Translations under genes and position numbers: made by a program
Part shown: in pieces, positions 1 to 6,447 of the stretch
How positions within the stretch are numbered: the stretch's first letter is position 1
Layout of the letters: each line of letters begins with the position of its first letter
Assembly (NCBI GenBank): GCA_904501865.1
Contig: CAJGCF010000038.1
Coordinates: forward strand, 1-14,917
Direction of reading: 5' to 3'
From: an uncultured Clostridia bacterium
Lineage (GTDB): Bacteria; Bacillota; Clostridia; Oscillospirales; CAG-272
Length of the DNA stretch: 14,917 bases
The notes under the pieces: generated by a model
The model's input: the letters and a program-made list of their open reading frames with translations, nothing else
Told to the model about the DNA's origin: nothing
Databases searched by the model: none

Positions 1-564
1 ATCAACGGTGAGAGTCTTTCTATTAAGATAACCCTTGGAGCGTTGGATAAATACCACCTTGACGGGCTTTCCTCTGTCAAGCTCCTGGCGTAATACGTCT
101 CCAATGGAGTCAAGGTCAAAGCTGTCGTCCTTGAGGTCTATCTGCTTATATCTCACGCCGAAATCCGCAAGAGAGCCGTTGCCCGCCTCTCCAGCGATTC
201 CTATGACCTCCTCAAGGGTGTCGTAGGGCTTGCCCGCTATGGAGCACATAAGATCGTCTGGGCGCAAAAGGCCGAAAAGTCCTATGGTAAGCGCTTGCGT
301 GCCGTTTACTATGTTGTGGCGCACAAATGCCGCCTCTGCTCCCATAACGTCCGCCCAGATACGATCGAGCACGTCGCGTCCACGGTCATCATAGCCGTAT
401 CCGCTTGTGGTATCGAAATTCGTAGCCGCGACTCTGTGTTCGCGAAAGGCATCCATCACCTTGTTTGTGTTGACGTAGGATATCTCGTCTATTTTTTTGA
501 ATATTTGCTCAAGATCCTTCTCGGCTCTTATGGCTATGTCGTTTATTCTCTGTGAAAATTGCAT
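1..564 (-). CDS. Methionine gamma-lyase / aluminium-resistance family PLP enzyme, N-terminal part (cut by window edge)
   Basis: The reverse strand reads an uninterrupted 188 codons from an ATG at 562-564 to base 1, so only the N-terminal half of a roughly 420-residue protein is present. It resembles the cystathionine beta-lyase-like family annotated as methionine gamma-lyase or aluminium resistance protein (YnbB type): an N-terminal helix (QRINDIAIRAEKDLEQIF), then NTNKVMDAFREHRV, a glycine/tyrosine/aspartate-rich GYGYDDRGRDVLD, and RHNIVNGTQAL at about residues 83-93, which in this fold I place near the PLP-phosphate-binding region. The PLP-binding lysine lies beyond the window. The family is assumed to cleave sulfur amino acids in the cytoplasm, but its true substrate is poorly defined. 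It follows the murD stop by 22 nt on the same strand, so co-transcription is likely. The upstream AGAAAGAG is only a moderate ribosome binding site. Confidence 0.85.
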   Translation of the reverse strand, partial: MQFSQRINDIAIRAEKDLEQIFKKIDEISYVNTNKVMDAFREHRVAATNFDTTSGYGYDDRGRDVLDRIWADVMGAEAAFVRHNIVNGTQALTIGLFGLLRPDDLMCSIAGKPYDTLEEVIGIAGEAGNGSLADFGVRYKQIDLKDDSFDLDSIGDVLRQELDRGKPVKVVFIQRSKGYLNRKTLTVD

Positions 565-586
565 TTTGTTTTCTCTTTCTCTTATT

Positions 587-2017
587 TTACAATTCTTTTA
601 CTATTTTTTTGAAATAAGCTCCGCGCTCCTCAAAATTAGTAAACGCGTCAAAGCTTGCGCAGGCGGGAGAAAGCAACACCACGTCTCCCTTATTCGCTAT
701 GGTGCTTGCAGTGATAACGGCGTCCTTGAAATCCGCAACGTGTCTTACCTCAAGCCTCTCTGGGTCGTAAAGCGGACAGAGCTCTATCTCGCGGCGTATC
801 GCGGGAGCAGACTGTCCCGTGAGCACTACGGCCTTTACTTTAGTGCAAAGATCACGCGCAAGTCCGTCAAAGGCTATATTCTTGTCCGAACCTCCGCAAA
901 TGATTATCGGGGCTTTTGGAAGTGCTGAAAGCGCCGCGGCAGTCCTTGTGGGGGAGGAGTCTATCGAGCTATTGTAATAACGCACCCCTTCTCTCTCCCG
1001 CACAAATTCCAGTCTGTGCTCAACACCCGGGAAGCTCTTGGCAACGCTCTGCACGGTCTGGGGAGAGACGTATCCGTCCGTAAGCGCTATCGCAGCCATA
1101 TAGTTCTCAACGTTATGTCTGCCCGGTAAAAGTATATCCTCCGTTTTGAGTATGACCTGACGCGTCTGTCCGTCATCAAGGTATATCACTCCGTCACTCT
1201 CGTATATTGCTTTGCAATTTTCTTTAAAGAAAGGCACTATTTCGGAATAAGAGGATTTTTTAGAGGAAAAATAGGTCACGGGAAGGTCTGAATTTTTGGC
1301 TATCTCACGCGTGATGCCGTTTTCCGCGTTGGCGACAAGTAGTTCTGCACCACTATGACGGCAAATATTGCATTTTGACGTGATATATTCGTCCATATCC
1401 GTGTGCCAATTGAGGTGATTGGGCGTAATATTGGTTATAAGTGCGCGTGAGGGTGAGCGTGTCATAGTCATAAGCTGAAAGCTTGAGAGCTCTACCACCG
1501 CAACGTCATCAGAACCCATTTTGTCAACCTTGGGAAGCAGGGGCGCGCCTATATTGCCGCCCACGTAAGCCGAGCGGTCGCTATCATGCTTCTCAAATTC
1601 CGTTTTCAAAAACAGATGCGTGAGCGTGGTCGTCGTGGTCTTTCCGTCTGAACCTGTGATTCCTATTATTCTGCACGGGCAGAGTTCGAAAAAAAGCTCC
1701 ATTTCACTTGTCAGGATAGCACCGCTTTGGAGTGCCGCATTTATTTCGGGCAGGTCGGGGCGAAATCCCGGTGAGCGAAAGATATAATCCCCCGAAAGAG
1801 CGCCAAGATAGCTCTCTCCAAGGATAAATTCGACACCCGCGGACACAAGTCTCTCAAAATCGGCATCGGAGCGTACACCATCATTCTTATCCCTTACGGT
1901 GACCTGTGCCCCCGAGGACAAAAGCATATCTACCAACGGCTTATTTGAACGTCCAAAGCCCAACACCGAGCATTTTTTATTTTTAAACTTTTCAAAAAGA
2001 TAATCTTTAATAATCAA
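587..2017 (-). CDS. murD: UDP-N-acetylmuramoyl-L-alanine--D-glutamate ligase (MurD)
   Basis: MurD adds D-glutamate to UDP-MurNAc-L-Ala in the cytoplasm, using ATP, in peptidoglycan precursor synthesis. Visible signatures are an N-terminal nucleotide-binding fold with VLGFGRSNKPL (about 18-28), the mur-ligase P-loop GITGSDGKTTTT (119-130), GGNIGAPL (153-160), VELSSFQL (175-182), NITPNHLNWH with the downstream lysine of the TSKCNIC segment (about 196-219, the usual carbamylated-Lys position), and C-terminal domain motifs CGGSDKN and LLSPACASFDAFTNFEERG. Length, 476 residues, is a little above the usual 450. I chose a TTG start at 2015-2017 (MIIKDYLF) because GGGAGG at 2023-2028 lies 5 nt upstream; another in-frame TTG at 2033-2035 would put that site inside the gene. 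The P-loop has SD where TN is usual. A promoter lies just upstream, and the PLP-enzyme gene follows 22 nt after the stop. Confidence 0.95.
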   Translation of the reverse strand: MIIKDYLFEKFKNKKCSVLGFGRSNKPLVDMLLSSGAQVTVRDKNDGVRSDADFERLVSAGVEFILGESYLGALSGDYIFRSPGFRPDLPEINAALQSGAILTSEMELFFELCPCRIIGITGSDGKTTTTTLTHLFLKTEFEKHDSDRSAYVGGNIGAPLLPKVDKMGSDDVAVVELSSFQLMTMTRSPSRALITNITPNHLNWHTDMDEYITSKCNICRHSGAELLVANAENGITREIAKNSDLPVTYFSSKKSSYSEIVPFFKENCKAIYESDGVIYLDDGQTRQVILKTEDILLPGRHNVENYMAAIALTDGYVSPQTVQSVAKSFPGVEHRLEFVREREGVRYYNSSIDSSPTRTAAALSALPKAPIIICGGSDKNIAFDGLARDLCTKVKAVVLTGQSAPAIRREIELCPLYDPERLEVRHVADFKDAVITASTIANKGDVVLLSPACASFDAFTNFEERGAYFKKIVKEL

Positions 2018-2052
2018 AACGACCTCCCACGGCAAATACTCCGCTATTTTAT

Positions 2053-2081
2053 ATTATATAATATTTATTATAATCTTTCAA
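2053..2081 (-). promoter_or_regulatory. Sigma-A promoter of murD
   Basis: On the reverse strand, TTGAAA (2076-2081) and TATAAT (2053-2058) are separated by exactly 17 nt, a near-consensus housekeeping promoter. Transcription would begin near 2046 and leave a short leader of about 30 nt before the TTG start at 2017. The surrounding spacer is very AT-rich and is shared with the divergent topoisomerase-like gene. Confidence 0.75.
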
Positions 2082-2141
2082 GTGAAATATAAAATTTTTT
2101 GTAAAATTAGAGAAAAATTTGCAATTTCGATGAAAATGCTC

Positions 2142-2170
2142 TTTTCAAAAATAAAAAAGTGTGGTACAAT
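2142..2170 (+). promoter_or_regulatory. Sigma-A promoter of the GyrB-like gene (extended -10)
   Basis: TACAAT at 2165-2170 is preceded by TGTGg (2160-2164), the Gram-positive TGTGn extended -10. A weaker -35, TTTTCA at 2142-2147, is 17 nt upstream. The predicted transcript start, near 2177, is almost on top of the first in-frame ATG (2179). That is part of the reason for choosing the downstream ATG at 2203 as the start codon. Confidence 0.65.
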
Positions 2171-2202
2171 GAATATGTATGAATGTTGAAAGGATTTTTG
2201 AT

Positions 2203-4236
2203 ATGCCTCAAGATAATCAGGACAAAAAGAAGAACGTATCCTCACAGCAATATGACGACCGAAGCATACGCGCTCTCAAGGGCGCGGACCGCGTGCGAAA
2301 GCGCCCCGCGGTAATCTTCGGATCAGACGGACTTGAGGGCTGCGAGCACTCTTATTTTGAGATACTCTCAAACTCGGTCGACGAGGCAAGAGAGGGTCAC
2401 GGTAACGAGATACTCACCGTTCTGTACAAGGACCACTCTATAAAGGTGGACGACCACGGACGCGGTGTTCCGCTCGGGTATAACAAAAAAGAGGATCGCT
2501 GGAACTGGGATCTCATTTACTGCGAGCTATACGCGGGCGGTAAATACGACAACAACAACGGCGCGTCGGCTTACGAATATTCCCTTGGTCTGAACGGTCT
2601 TGGCGCCTGCGCTACACAGTACAGCTCCGAGTTTATGGAGGTCTATTCATACGACGGCAAGATGGAGCGTCATATCTCCTTTAAAAAGGGTGAGCCCGTA
2701 ACGGGCGTGCTTGAGGAGAGAGAGCTTGAGAGAAAGGAAAAACGCACGGGCACGGTCATTCATTGGCGTCCCGACAAGGACGTTTTCACAGACATAAATA
2801 TCACTCCCGAGCGCATCAGTGAGATACTTCACCGTCAGGCAGTAGTAAACGCGGGAATTTCCTTTGTCTTCAGATATGAAAACGACGACAAGTCATTTAC
2901 AGAGGAAAAATTCGTTTACGAGAACGGCATCTCGGACTATCTCAAGGAAAAGGTTGGCGAGAGTGCCAAAACAGAGCCTGTTCTTTGGCATCTTGAAACT
3001 CAGGGACGTGACCGTGACGATAAGGACGAGTACAAGCTCAAGGCGGACATCTCCTTCTGTACATCTGCCAACGTAAGCATGCTTGAGTATTATCACAACT
3101 CCAGCTTTCTCGAGCACGGAGGATCTCCTGACCGCGCAGTCAAGAGCGCATTCACGTTTGCGCTTGACAAATACCTTAAGAGCTCGGGCAAATACAACAA
3201 GAACGAGGCTAAGATAACCTTTGCCGACGTTGCCGATTGCTTGGTATTGGTCAGCAACAGCTTCTCCACTATGACATCTTATGAAAACCAGACCAAAAAG
3301 GCTATAACAAACACCTTTATTTATGAGGCGATGAACGACTTTTTGCGCTATAATCTGGAGATATATTTCATAGAGCATCCCATTGAGGCCGAGATCATGG
3401 CAAATCAGGTGCTCGTCAACAAGAGAAGCCGTGAGAGCGCCGAGAGCGCAAGGCTCAATATAAAGAAGAAGCTTTCGGGCACTATTGATATCGCCAACAG
3501 AGTTGAAAAGTTCGTTAACTGTCGCTCAAAGGACCCTAACGTCCGCGAGTTGTATATAGTTGAGGGTGATTCGGCTCTCACCTCCTGTAAGCTCGGACGC
3601 TCTGCCGAAATGCAGGCTATAATCCCCGTAAGAGGTAAAACGCTCAACTGCCTTAAGGCAGATTACGACAGAATATTCAAGAGCGAGATAATCACAGACC
3701 TGCTCCGAGTTATCGGTTGCGGCGTTGAGATAGAGAGCAAGAAAAAGGGCGACATACTTCCCTTTGACCTTGACAATCTCCGTTGGTCCAAGATAATAAT
3801 CTGTACCGATGCCGACGAGGACGGATTCCAGATAAGAACGCTCCTGCTTACTATGTTCTACCGTCTGCTCCCCACTCTGCTTCAGGAGCAAAGAGTGTAT
3901 ATCGCGGAAACTCCCCTTTTCGAGATAACCGTCAAGGATAAGGGCAAGGAGGAAACTCTATTTGCTTATGACGAGTATGAAAAGGCAGATATTCTCAAGG
4001 AAATAGGCAATAAAAAATATACTATCCAGCGCTCAAAGGGTCTTGGTGAGAACGAGCCCGATATGATGTGGCAGACCACTATGAACCCCGCCACTCGCCG
4101 TCTTATAGCGGTAACTCCCGCGGATGCCAAGAAGACCGAGGAGATATTCGACACGCTTCTCGGAGACAATCTGCCCGCACGTAAGGAATTTATCGCCGTT
4201 CACGGCAAGGAATATATGAAGGACCTTGACGTTTAA
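2203..4236 (+). CDS. GyrB/ParE-like type IIA topoisomerase subunit B, divergent paralogue
   Basis: This is a full-length (677-residue) GyrB/ParE-type subunit, which binds ATP and carries the TOPRIM metal site of a type IIA topoisomerase. In order it shows the GHKL ATPase motifs EILSNSVDEA (53-62), DDHGRGVP (83-90) and GLNGLGA (129-135); the transducer lysine loop ENQTKK (361-366); the TOPRIM motifs VEGDSA (453-458, catalytic E454) and TDADEDG (535-541); and the C-terminal RSKGLGE and TTMNPATRR segments. Catalytic residues look intact, but several family signatures deviate: EGDSAL instead of EGDSAGG, KRPAVIFG instead of KRPGMYIG. No subunit A gene (gyrA/parC) is adjacent; the next gene is a TIM-barrel enzyme. 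This suggests a diverged second GyrB/ParE paralogue, not housekeeping gyrB, though that is inference. Start: GAAAGGA with 8 nt spacing favours ATG 2203 over ATG 2179. Confidence 0.88.
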   Translation: MPQDNQDKKKNVSSQQYDDRSIRALKGADRVRKRPAVIFGSDGLEGCEHSYFEILSNSVDEAREGHGNEILTVLYKDHSIKVDDHGRGVPLGYNKKEDRWNWDLIYCELYAGGKYDNNNGASAYEYSLGLNGLGACATQYSSEFMEVYSYDGKMERHISFKKGEPVTGVLEERELERKEKRTGTVIHWRPDKDVFTDINITPERISEILHRQAVVNAGISFVFRYENDDKSFTEEKFVYENGISDYLKEKVGESAKTEPVLWHLETQGRDRDDKDEYKLKADISFCTSANVSMLEYYHNSSFLEHGGSPDRAVKSAFTFALDKYLKSSGKYNKNEAKITFADVADCLVLVSNSFSTMTSYENQTKKAITNTFIYEAMNDFLRYNLEIYFIEHPIEAEIMANQVLVNKRSRESAESARLNIKKKLSGTIDIANRVEKFVNCRSKDPNVRELYIVEGDSALTSCKLGRSAEMQAIIPVRGKTLNCLKADYDRIFKSEIITDLLRVIGCGVEIESKKKGDILPFDLDNLRWSKIIICTDADEDGFQIRTLLLTMFYRLLPTLLQEQRVYIAETPLFEITVKDKGKEETLFAYDEYEKADILKEIGNKKYTIQRSKGLGENEPDMMWQTTMNPATRRLIAVTPADAKKTEEIFDTLLGDNLPARKEFIAVHGKEYMKDLDV

Positions 4237-4268
4237 GTTAAAAAACTTTATATATTTAAAAAAACTCG

Positions 4269-4297
4269 TTGACAATGCACTATCATTGTGCTAAAAT
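4269..4297 (+). promoter_or_regulatory. Near-consensus sigma-A promoter with internal dyad
   Basis: TTGACA (4269-4274), a 17-nt spacer and TAAAAT (4292-4297), with TGTGc just before the -10. A perfect inverted repeat, ACAATG-N6-CATTGT (4272-4289), lies between the two hexamers and is placed where a repressor could block RNA polymerase. It drives the isomerase/epimerase gene that starts at 4350, giving a leader of about 45 nt. Confidence 0.8.
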
Positions 4298-4349
4298 TAC
4301 TTGGGGATTCCCAAAATACAAACTACCGTGAAACAAGTGAGGTATTTTT

Positions 4350-5168
4350 ATGAGAATTGGTGTATGCGCAAACCCGCAGGATTGGGTAACGGTTGCGGAA
4401 AAAGGATACGACTACATTGAGACAAACTTTGCATCTATCGCAAACTCCTCTGATGAGGATTTTGCATTTATGCTGGCACAGAAGGAAAAAGCCGGTCTTG
4501 ACGTTGAGGCGTGTATGGGATATTTCCCCGGCACCTTCAAGCTCTATGCTTACGACGAGACAACGGGTGAAGCCAGTCCTGCGTTTGCCGACATAGAAAA
4601 GCAGGTATATGAACACTCCGAAAAGGGATTCTCAAAGGCATCCAAGCTCGGCATCAAGATAGCCGTTATAGGCTCGGGAGCCGCTCGTAATATTCCCGAC
4701 AACATGAAGCATGAGGTAGCTGAGGCACAGTTTACCCGTGTGCTTGAGATATGCGCGGAGGTAGCGCAGAAATACGGCGCTCGCATAGTTATCGAGCCTC
4801 TTAAGGCAGGCGAGACCAACTACATCAACACCCTGGCAGACGGCTTAGCTCTCTGTCGCAAGATAAATAATCCCGCCATCTGTGTGCTCAACGATTTCTA
4901 CCATTCAGCTCTCGGAGGCGAGACACCTGACGCCCTCTTTGACTCGGGAGACCTTCTCATACATACGCACATCTCCAAGCTCAACAGACACTGCCCGAAT
5001 CTTGAGGAGGATGGTGAAATACTTCTCCCCATGGTTCAGAATCTCGTAAACGCGGGCTATAATGACCGTATGAGCCTTGAGTGTGTATTCTCCCCCGACG
5101 TTTCTACGGCACTTGAAAATGCTCGCACATTTGCGGCGGCTATCAAGGCAGTAAAGCCCACAAAATAA
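4350..5168 (+). CDS. Sugar phosphate isomerase/epimerase, xylose isomerase-like TIM barrel
   Basis: This 272-residue cytoplasmic protein belongs to the AP endonuclease 2 / D-tagatose 3-epimerase-like TIM-barrel family, whose members usually isomerise or epimerise free or phosphorylated sugars or inositols with a divalent metal. Candidate metal and catalytic residues fall at the expected strand ends: E149 (RIVIEP), E155, D182 and H185 (NDFYH), H205/H207 (IHTHIS) and E244 (MSLECV). The N-terminus (MRIGVCANPQDW) enters the first beta strand directly, and length matches the family. GTGAGG 8 nt upstream supports the start. The substrate cannot be told from the sequence. It is followed by a hairpin and then a DMT permease gene on the same strand, so the pair may take up and process a related compound, but no sugar kinase or regulator is nearby to confirm this. 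Confidence 0.88.
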   Translation: MRIGVCANPQDWVTVAEKGYDYIETNFASIANSSDEDFAFMLAQKEKAGLDVEACMGYFPGTFKLYAYDETTGEASPAFADIEKQVYEHSEKGFSKASKLGIKIAVIGSGAARNIPDNMKHEVAEAQFTRVLEICAEVAQKYGARIVIEPLKAGETNYINTLADGLALCRKINNPAICVLNDFYHSALGGETPDALFDSGDLLIHTHISKLNRHCPNLEEDGEILLPMVQNLVNAGYNDRMSLECVFSPDVSTALENARTFAAAIKAVKPTK

Positions 5169-5178
5169 TAAAAACCGT

Positions 5179-5219
5179 ATGCCAAAGACGTCTGTTTTAT
5201 CAACAAATGTCTTTGGCAT
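5179..5219 (+). terminator. Hairpin after the isomerase gene, possible weak terminator or attenuator
   Basis: An 11-bp perfect stem (5179-5189 with 5209-5219, ATGCCAAAGAC / GTCTTTGGCAT) has a 19-nt loop. The T-rich stretch after it on the plus strand (TCTCTTG) is poor, so termination may be partial and allow read-through into the EamA gene. The better T run lies on the minus-strand side, but no minus-strand gene ends here. Confidence 0.5.
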
Positions 5220-5243
5220 TCTCTTGTCCGCTTTCAAGCAACA

Positions 5244-5267
5244 ACGTTAAAACAGATTGTTTAACGT
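5244..5267. repeat. Perfect 8-bp dyad upstream of the EamA permease gene
   Basis: ACGTTAAA (5244-5251) and TTTAACGT (5260-5267) form a perfect inverted repeat around an 8-nt loop, 18 nt before the permease start codon. It is followed by ATATTTTT. It could be an operator, or an AT-rich attenuator hairpin just ahead of the TGGAG ribosome binding site. I see no clear sigma-A promoter between it and the preceding gene. Confidence 0.45.
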
Positions 5268-5285
5268 ATATTTTTGGAGTAAATC

Positions 5286-6134
5286 ATGAACGCACTTATA
5301 TTAATCCTGATAACGCTTGGCATCTCGGCTCAAAGCGTCACGAAAAAAGCTTACAATAACAAGCTACACGGCGGTCGTTTTTTCTTCTCTGCGGTAACCT
5401 CGTTTATATCAGGCGCTTTGTTTTTGATAATGGGCATCAAAGGATTTTCCGTTGATCTTGAGCTGGTGCTATATTCATTTTGCTTTGCCGTATTTTTCGG
5501 CATGGGACTCATTTTCTCTTTTTTGGCGATAGCTTCAGGTCCCCTTTCCCTGACGTCTCTCATATCATCGTTTTCGCTGTTAATACCAACGTTTTACGGC
5601 TTGATATTTCTTGATGAGCAGATTGGAAGCTTCTTTTTCATCGGACTGGGCTTACTGGCAGCCAGTCTCATTCTCATAAATACCAAGAAGGATAATACCA
5701 CGGCATCTCTGAAATGGGCAATATTCGTGATATTATCGTTTATCGGAAACGGCACGAGTGCCACCGTGCAAAAAATGCAACAAATAGCCTACGAGGGTTA
5801 TAATAAAAATGAGTTTATGTGCATAGCGCTGTTTTTTACCGCAATATTCTTCACCATTATGACATTTGCCAAGGAAAAGCAACATATAAAGCAAAACGCA
5901 AGGTCGGGCTGGGGAGCAATGTTGATATGCGGAGCGGCTAACTGTTTCGGCAATCTTTTACTTATGATACTTTCAAACTCTATGCCTGCGTCTATTATGT
6001 TTCCTCTGATATCGGCAGGAGGAATAATTCTTAGCACTATGGTGTCCATATTTATTTATAAGGAAAAGCTCTCTTCTCCTCAATTTATAGGTCTTATATT
6101 CGGTATCGGCTCTGTCATATTTTTAAATATCTGA
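5286..6134 (+). CDS. EamA/DMT-superfamily permease
   Basis: This 282-residue, very hydrophobic protein has about ten membrane helices in two EamA-like halves, the usual layout of drug/metabolite transporters. Each half ends in a recognisable signature: IFLDEQIGSFFFIGLGLLAA (about residues 107-126) and FIYKEKLSSPQFIGLIFGIG in the second copy, matching the E-x-(6-10)-G-x-x-(L/I)-I pattern common in the family. A lysine-rich cytoplasmic loop (NTKKDN) links the halves. DMT members export or import amino acids, nucleosides or other small metabolites; which one cannot be read here. TGGAG 6 nt upstream supports the ATG at 5286. It follows the isomerase/epimerase gene with 117 nt between them and ends at a strong bidirectional terminator. 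Confidence 0.88.
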   Translation: MNALILILITLGISAQSVTKKAYNNKLHGGRFFFSAVTSFISGALFLIMGIKGFSVDLELVLYSFCFAVFFGMGLIFSFLAIASGPLSLTSLISSFSLLIPTFYGLIFLDEQIGSFFFIGLGLLAASLILINTKKDNTTASLKWAIFVILSFIGNGTSATVQKMQQIAYEGYNKNEFMCIALFFTAIFFTIMTFAKEKQHIKQNARSGWGAMLICGAANCFGNLLLMILSNSMPASIMFPLISAGGIILSTMVSIFIYKEKLSSPQFIGLIFGIGSVIFLNI

Positions 6135-6155
6135 ATCAACCGCCAAACGATAAGT

Positions 6156-6201
6156 CAAAACAAGAAACGAGAATCCGCGAGGATTCTCGTTTCTTGTTTT
6201 G
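6156..6201. terminator. Strong bidirectional terminator, 21-bp perfect stem
   Basis: Bases 6156-6176 pair perfectly with 6181-6201 around a GCGA loop (a GNRA tetraloop). The GC-rich upper stem is flanked by an A-rich left arm and a T-rich right arm (GTTTCTTGTTTTG), so it can end transcripts from both sides: the EamA gene on plus and the murC/XRE unit on minus, whose reading frame ends at 6211. Confidence 0.85.
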
Positions 6202-6210
6202 AGTAACAAA

Positions 6211-6426
6211 TTATTTGCGATTTATGTCATCCGACAAGCCCGACAAATAATCCAAAGACACGTTATAATACTTTGCCAGCGTTATCATATGATGTGGGGG
6301 TATTTCCTGAGCTCCGCTTTCATACCGCGCATATTGCTGTTGCTTCATTCCAAGGATGTGTGCTATCTCGGTCTGGCTTTTATCATTATCCTATTGGATA
6401 TCCCTGAGTCTTTGGTAAAAATGCAT
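6211..6426 (-). pseudogene. XRE-family helix-turn-helix regulator interrupted by in-frame TAG
   Basis: The reverse strand encodes a 71-residue helix-turn-helix protein in one frame, apart from a TAG at codon 12 (6391-6393). Before the stop it reads MHFYQRLRDIQ; after it comes DNDKSQTEIAHILGMKQQQ, then YARYESGAQEIPPHHM, ITLAKYYNVSLDYLSGLSDD and a TAA. This is the classic small XRE repressor fold, with the recognition helix around residues 27-35 and the YYNVSLDYL ending. The ribosome binding site (TAGGAG, 8 nt spacing) and everything downstream are intact, so the lesion is recent, a sequencing error, or tolerated by read-through. The next in-frame ATG (codon 27) would remove half the domain. 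It lies 21 nt after the murC stop on the same strand, so it would be co-transcribed with murC. DNA target unknown. Confidence 0.82.
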
Positions 6427-6447
6427 AAATAAATCTCCTACGTACAA

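Noticed and set aside
497..928. Plus-strand 143-residue open frame opposite the murD 3' end and the PLP enzyme start
   Set aside because: It is antisense to two well-supported genes, has no ribosome binding site or recognisable domain, and follows from codon bias of the minus-strand genes.
2893..3378. Minus-strand 161-residue frame inside the GyrB-like gene
   Set aside because: It lies fully antisense to an intact GyrB/ParE coding region, with no initiation signal or domain.
6199..6432. Plus-strand 77-residue frame over the XRE locus
   Set aside because: It begins inside the terminator stem, has no ribosome binding site, and is antisense to a clear helix-turn-helix frame with a good site.
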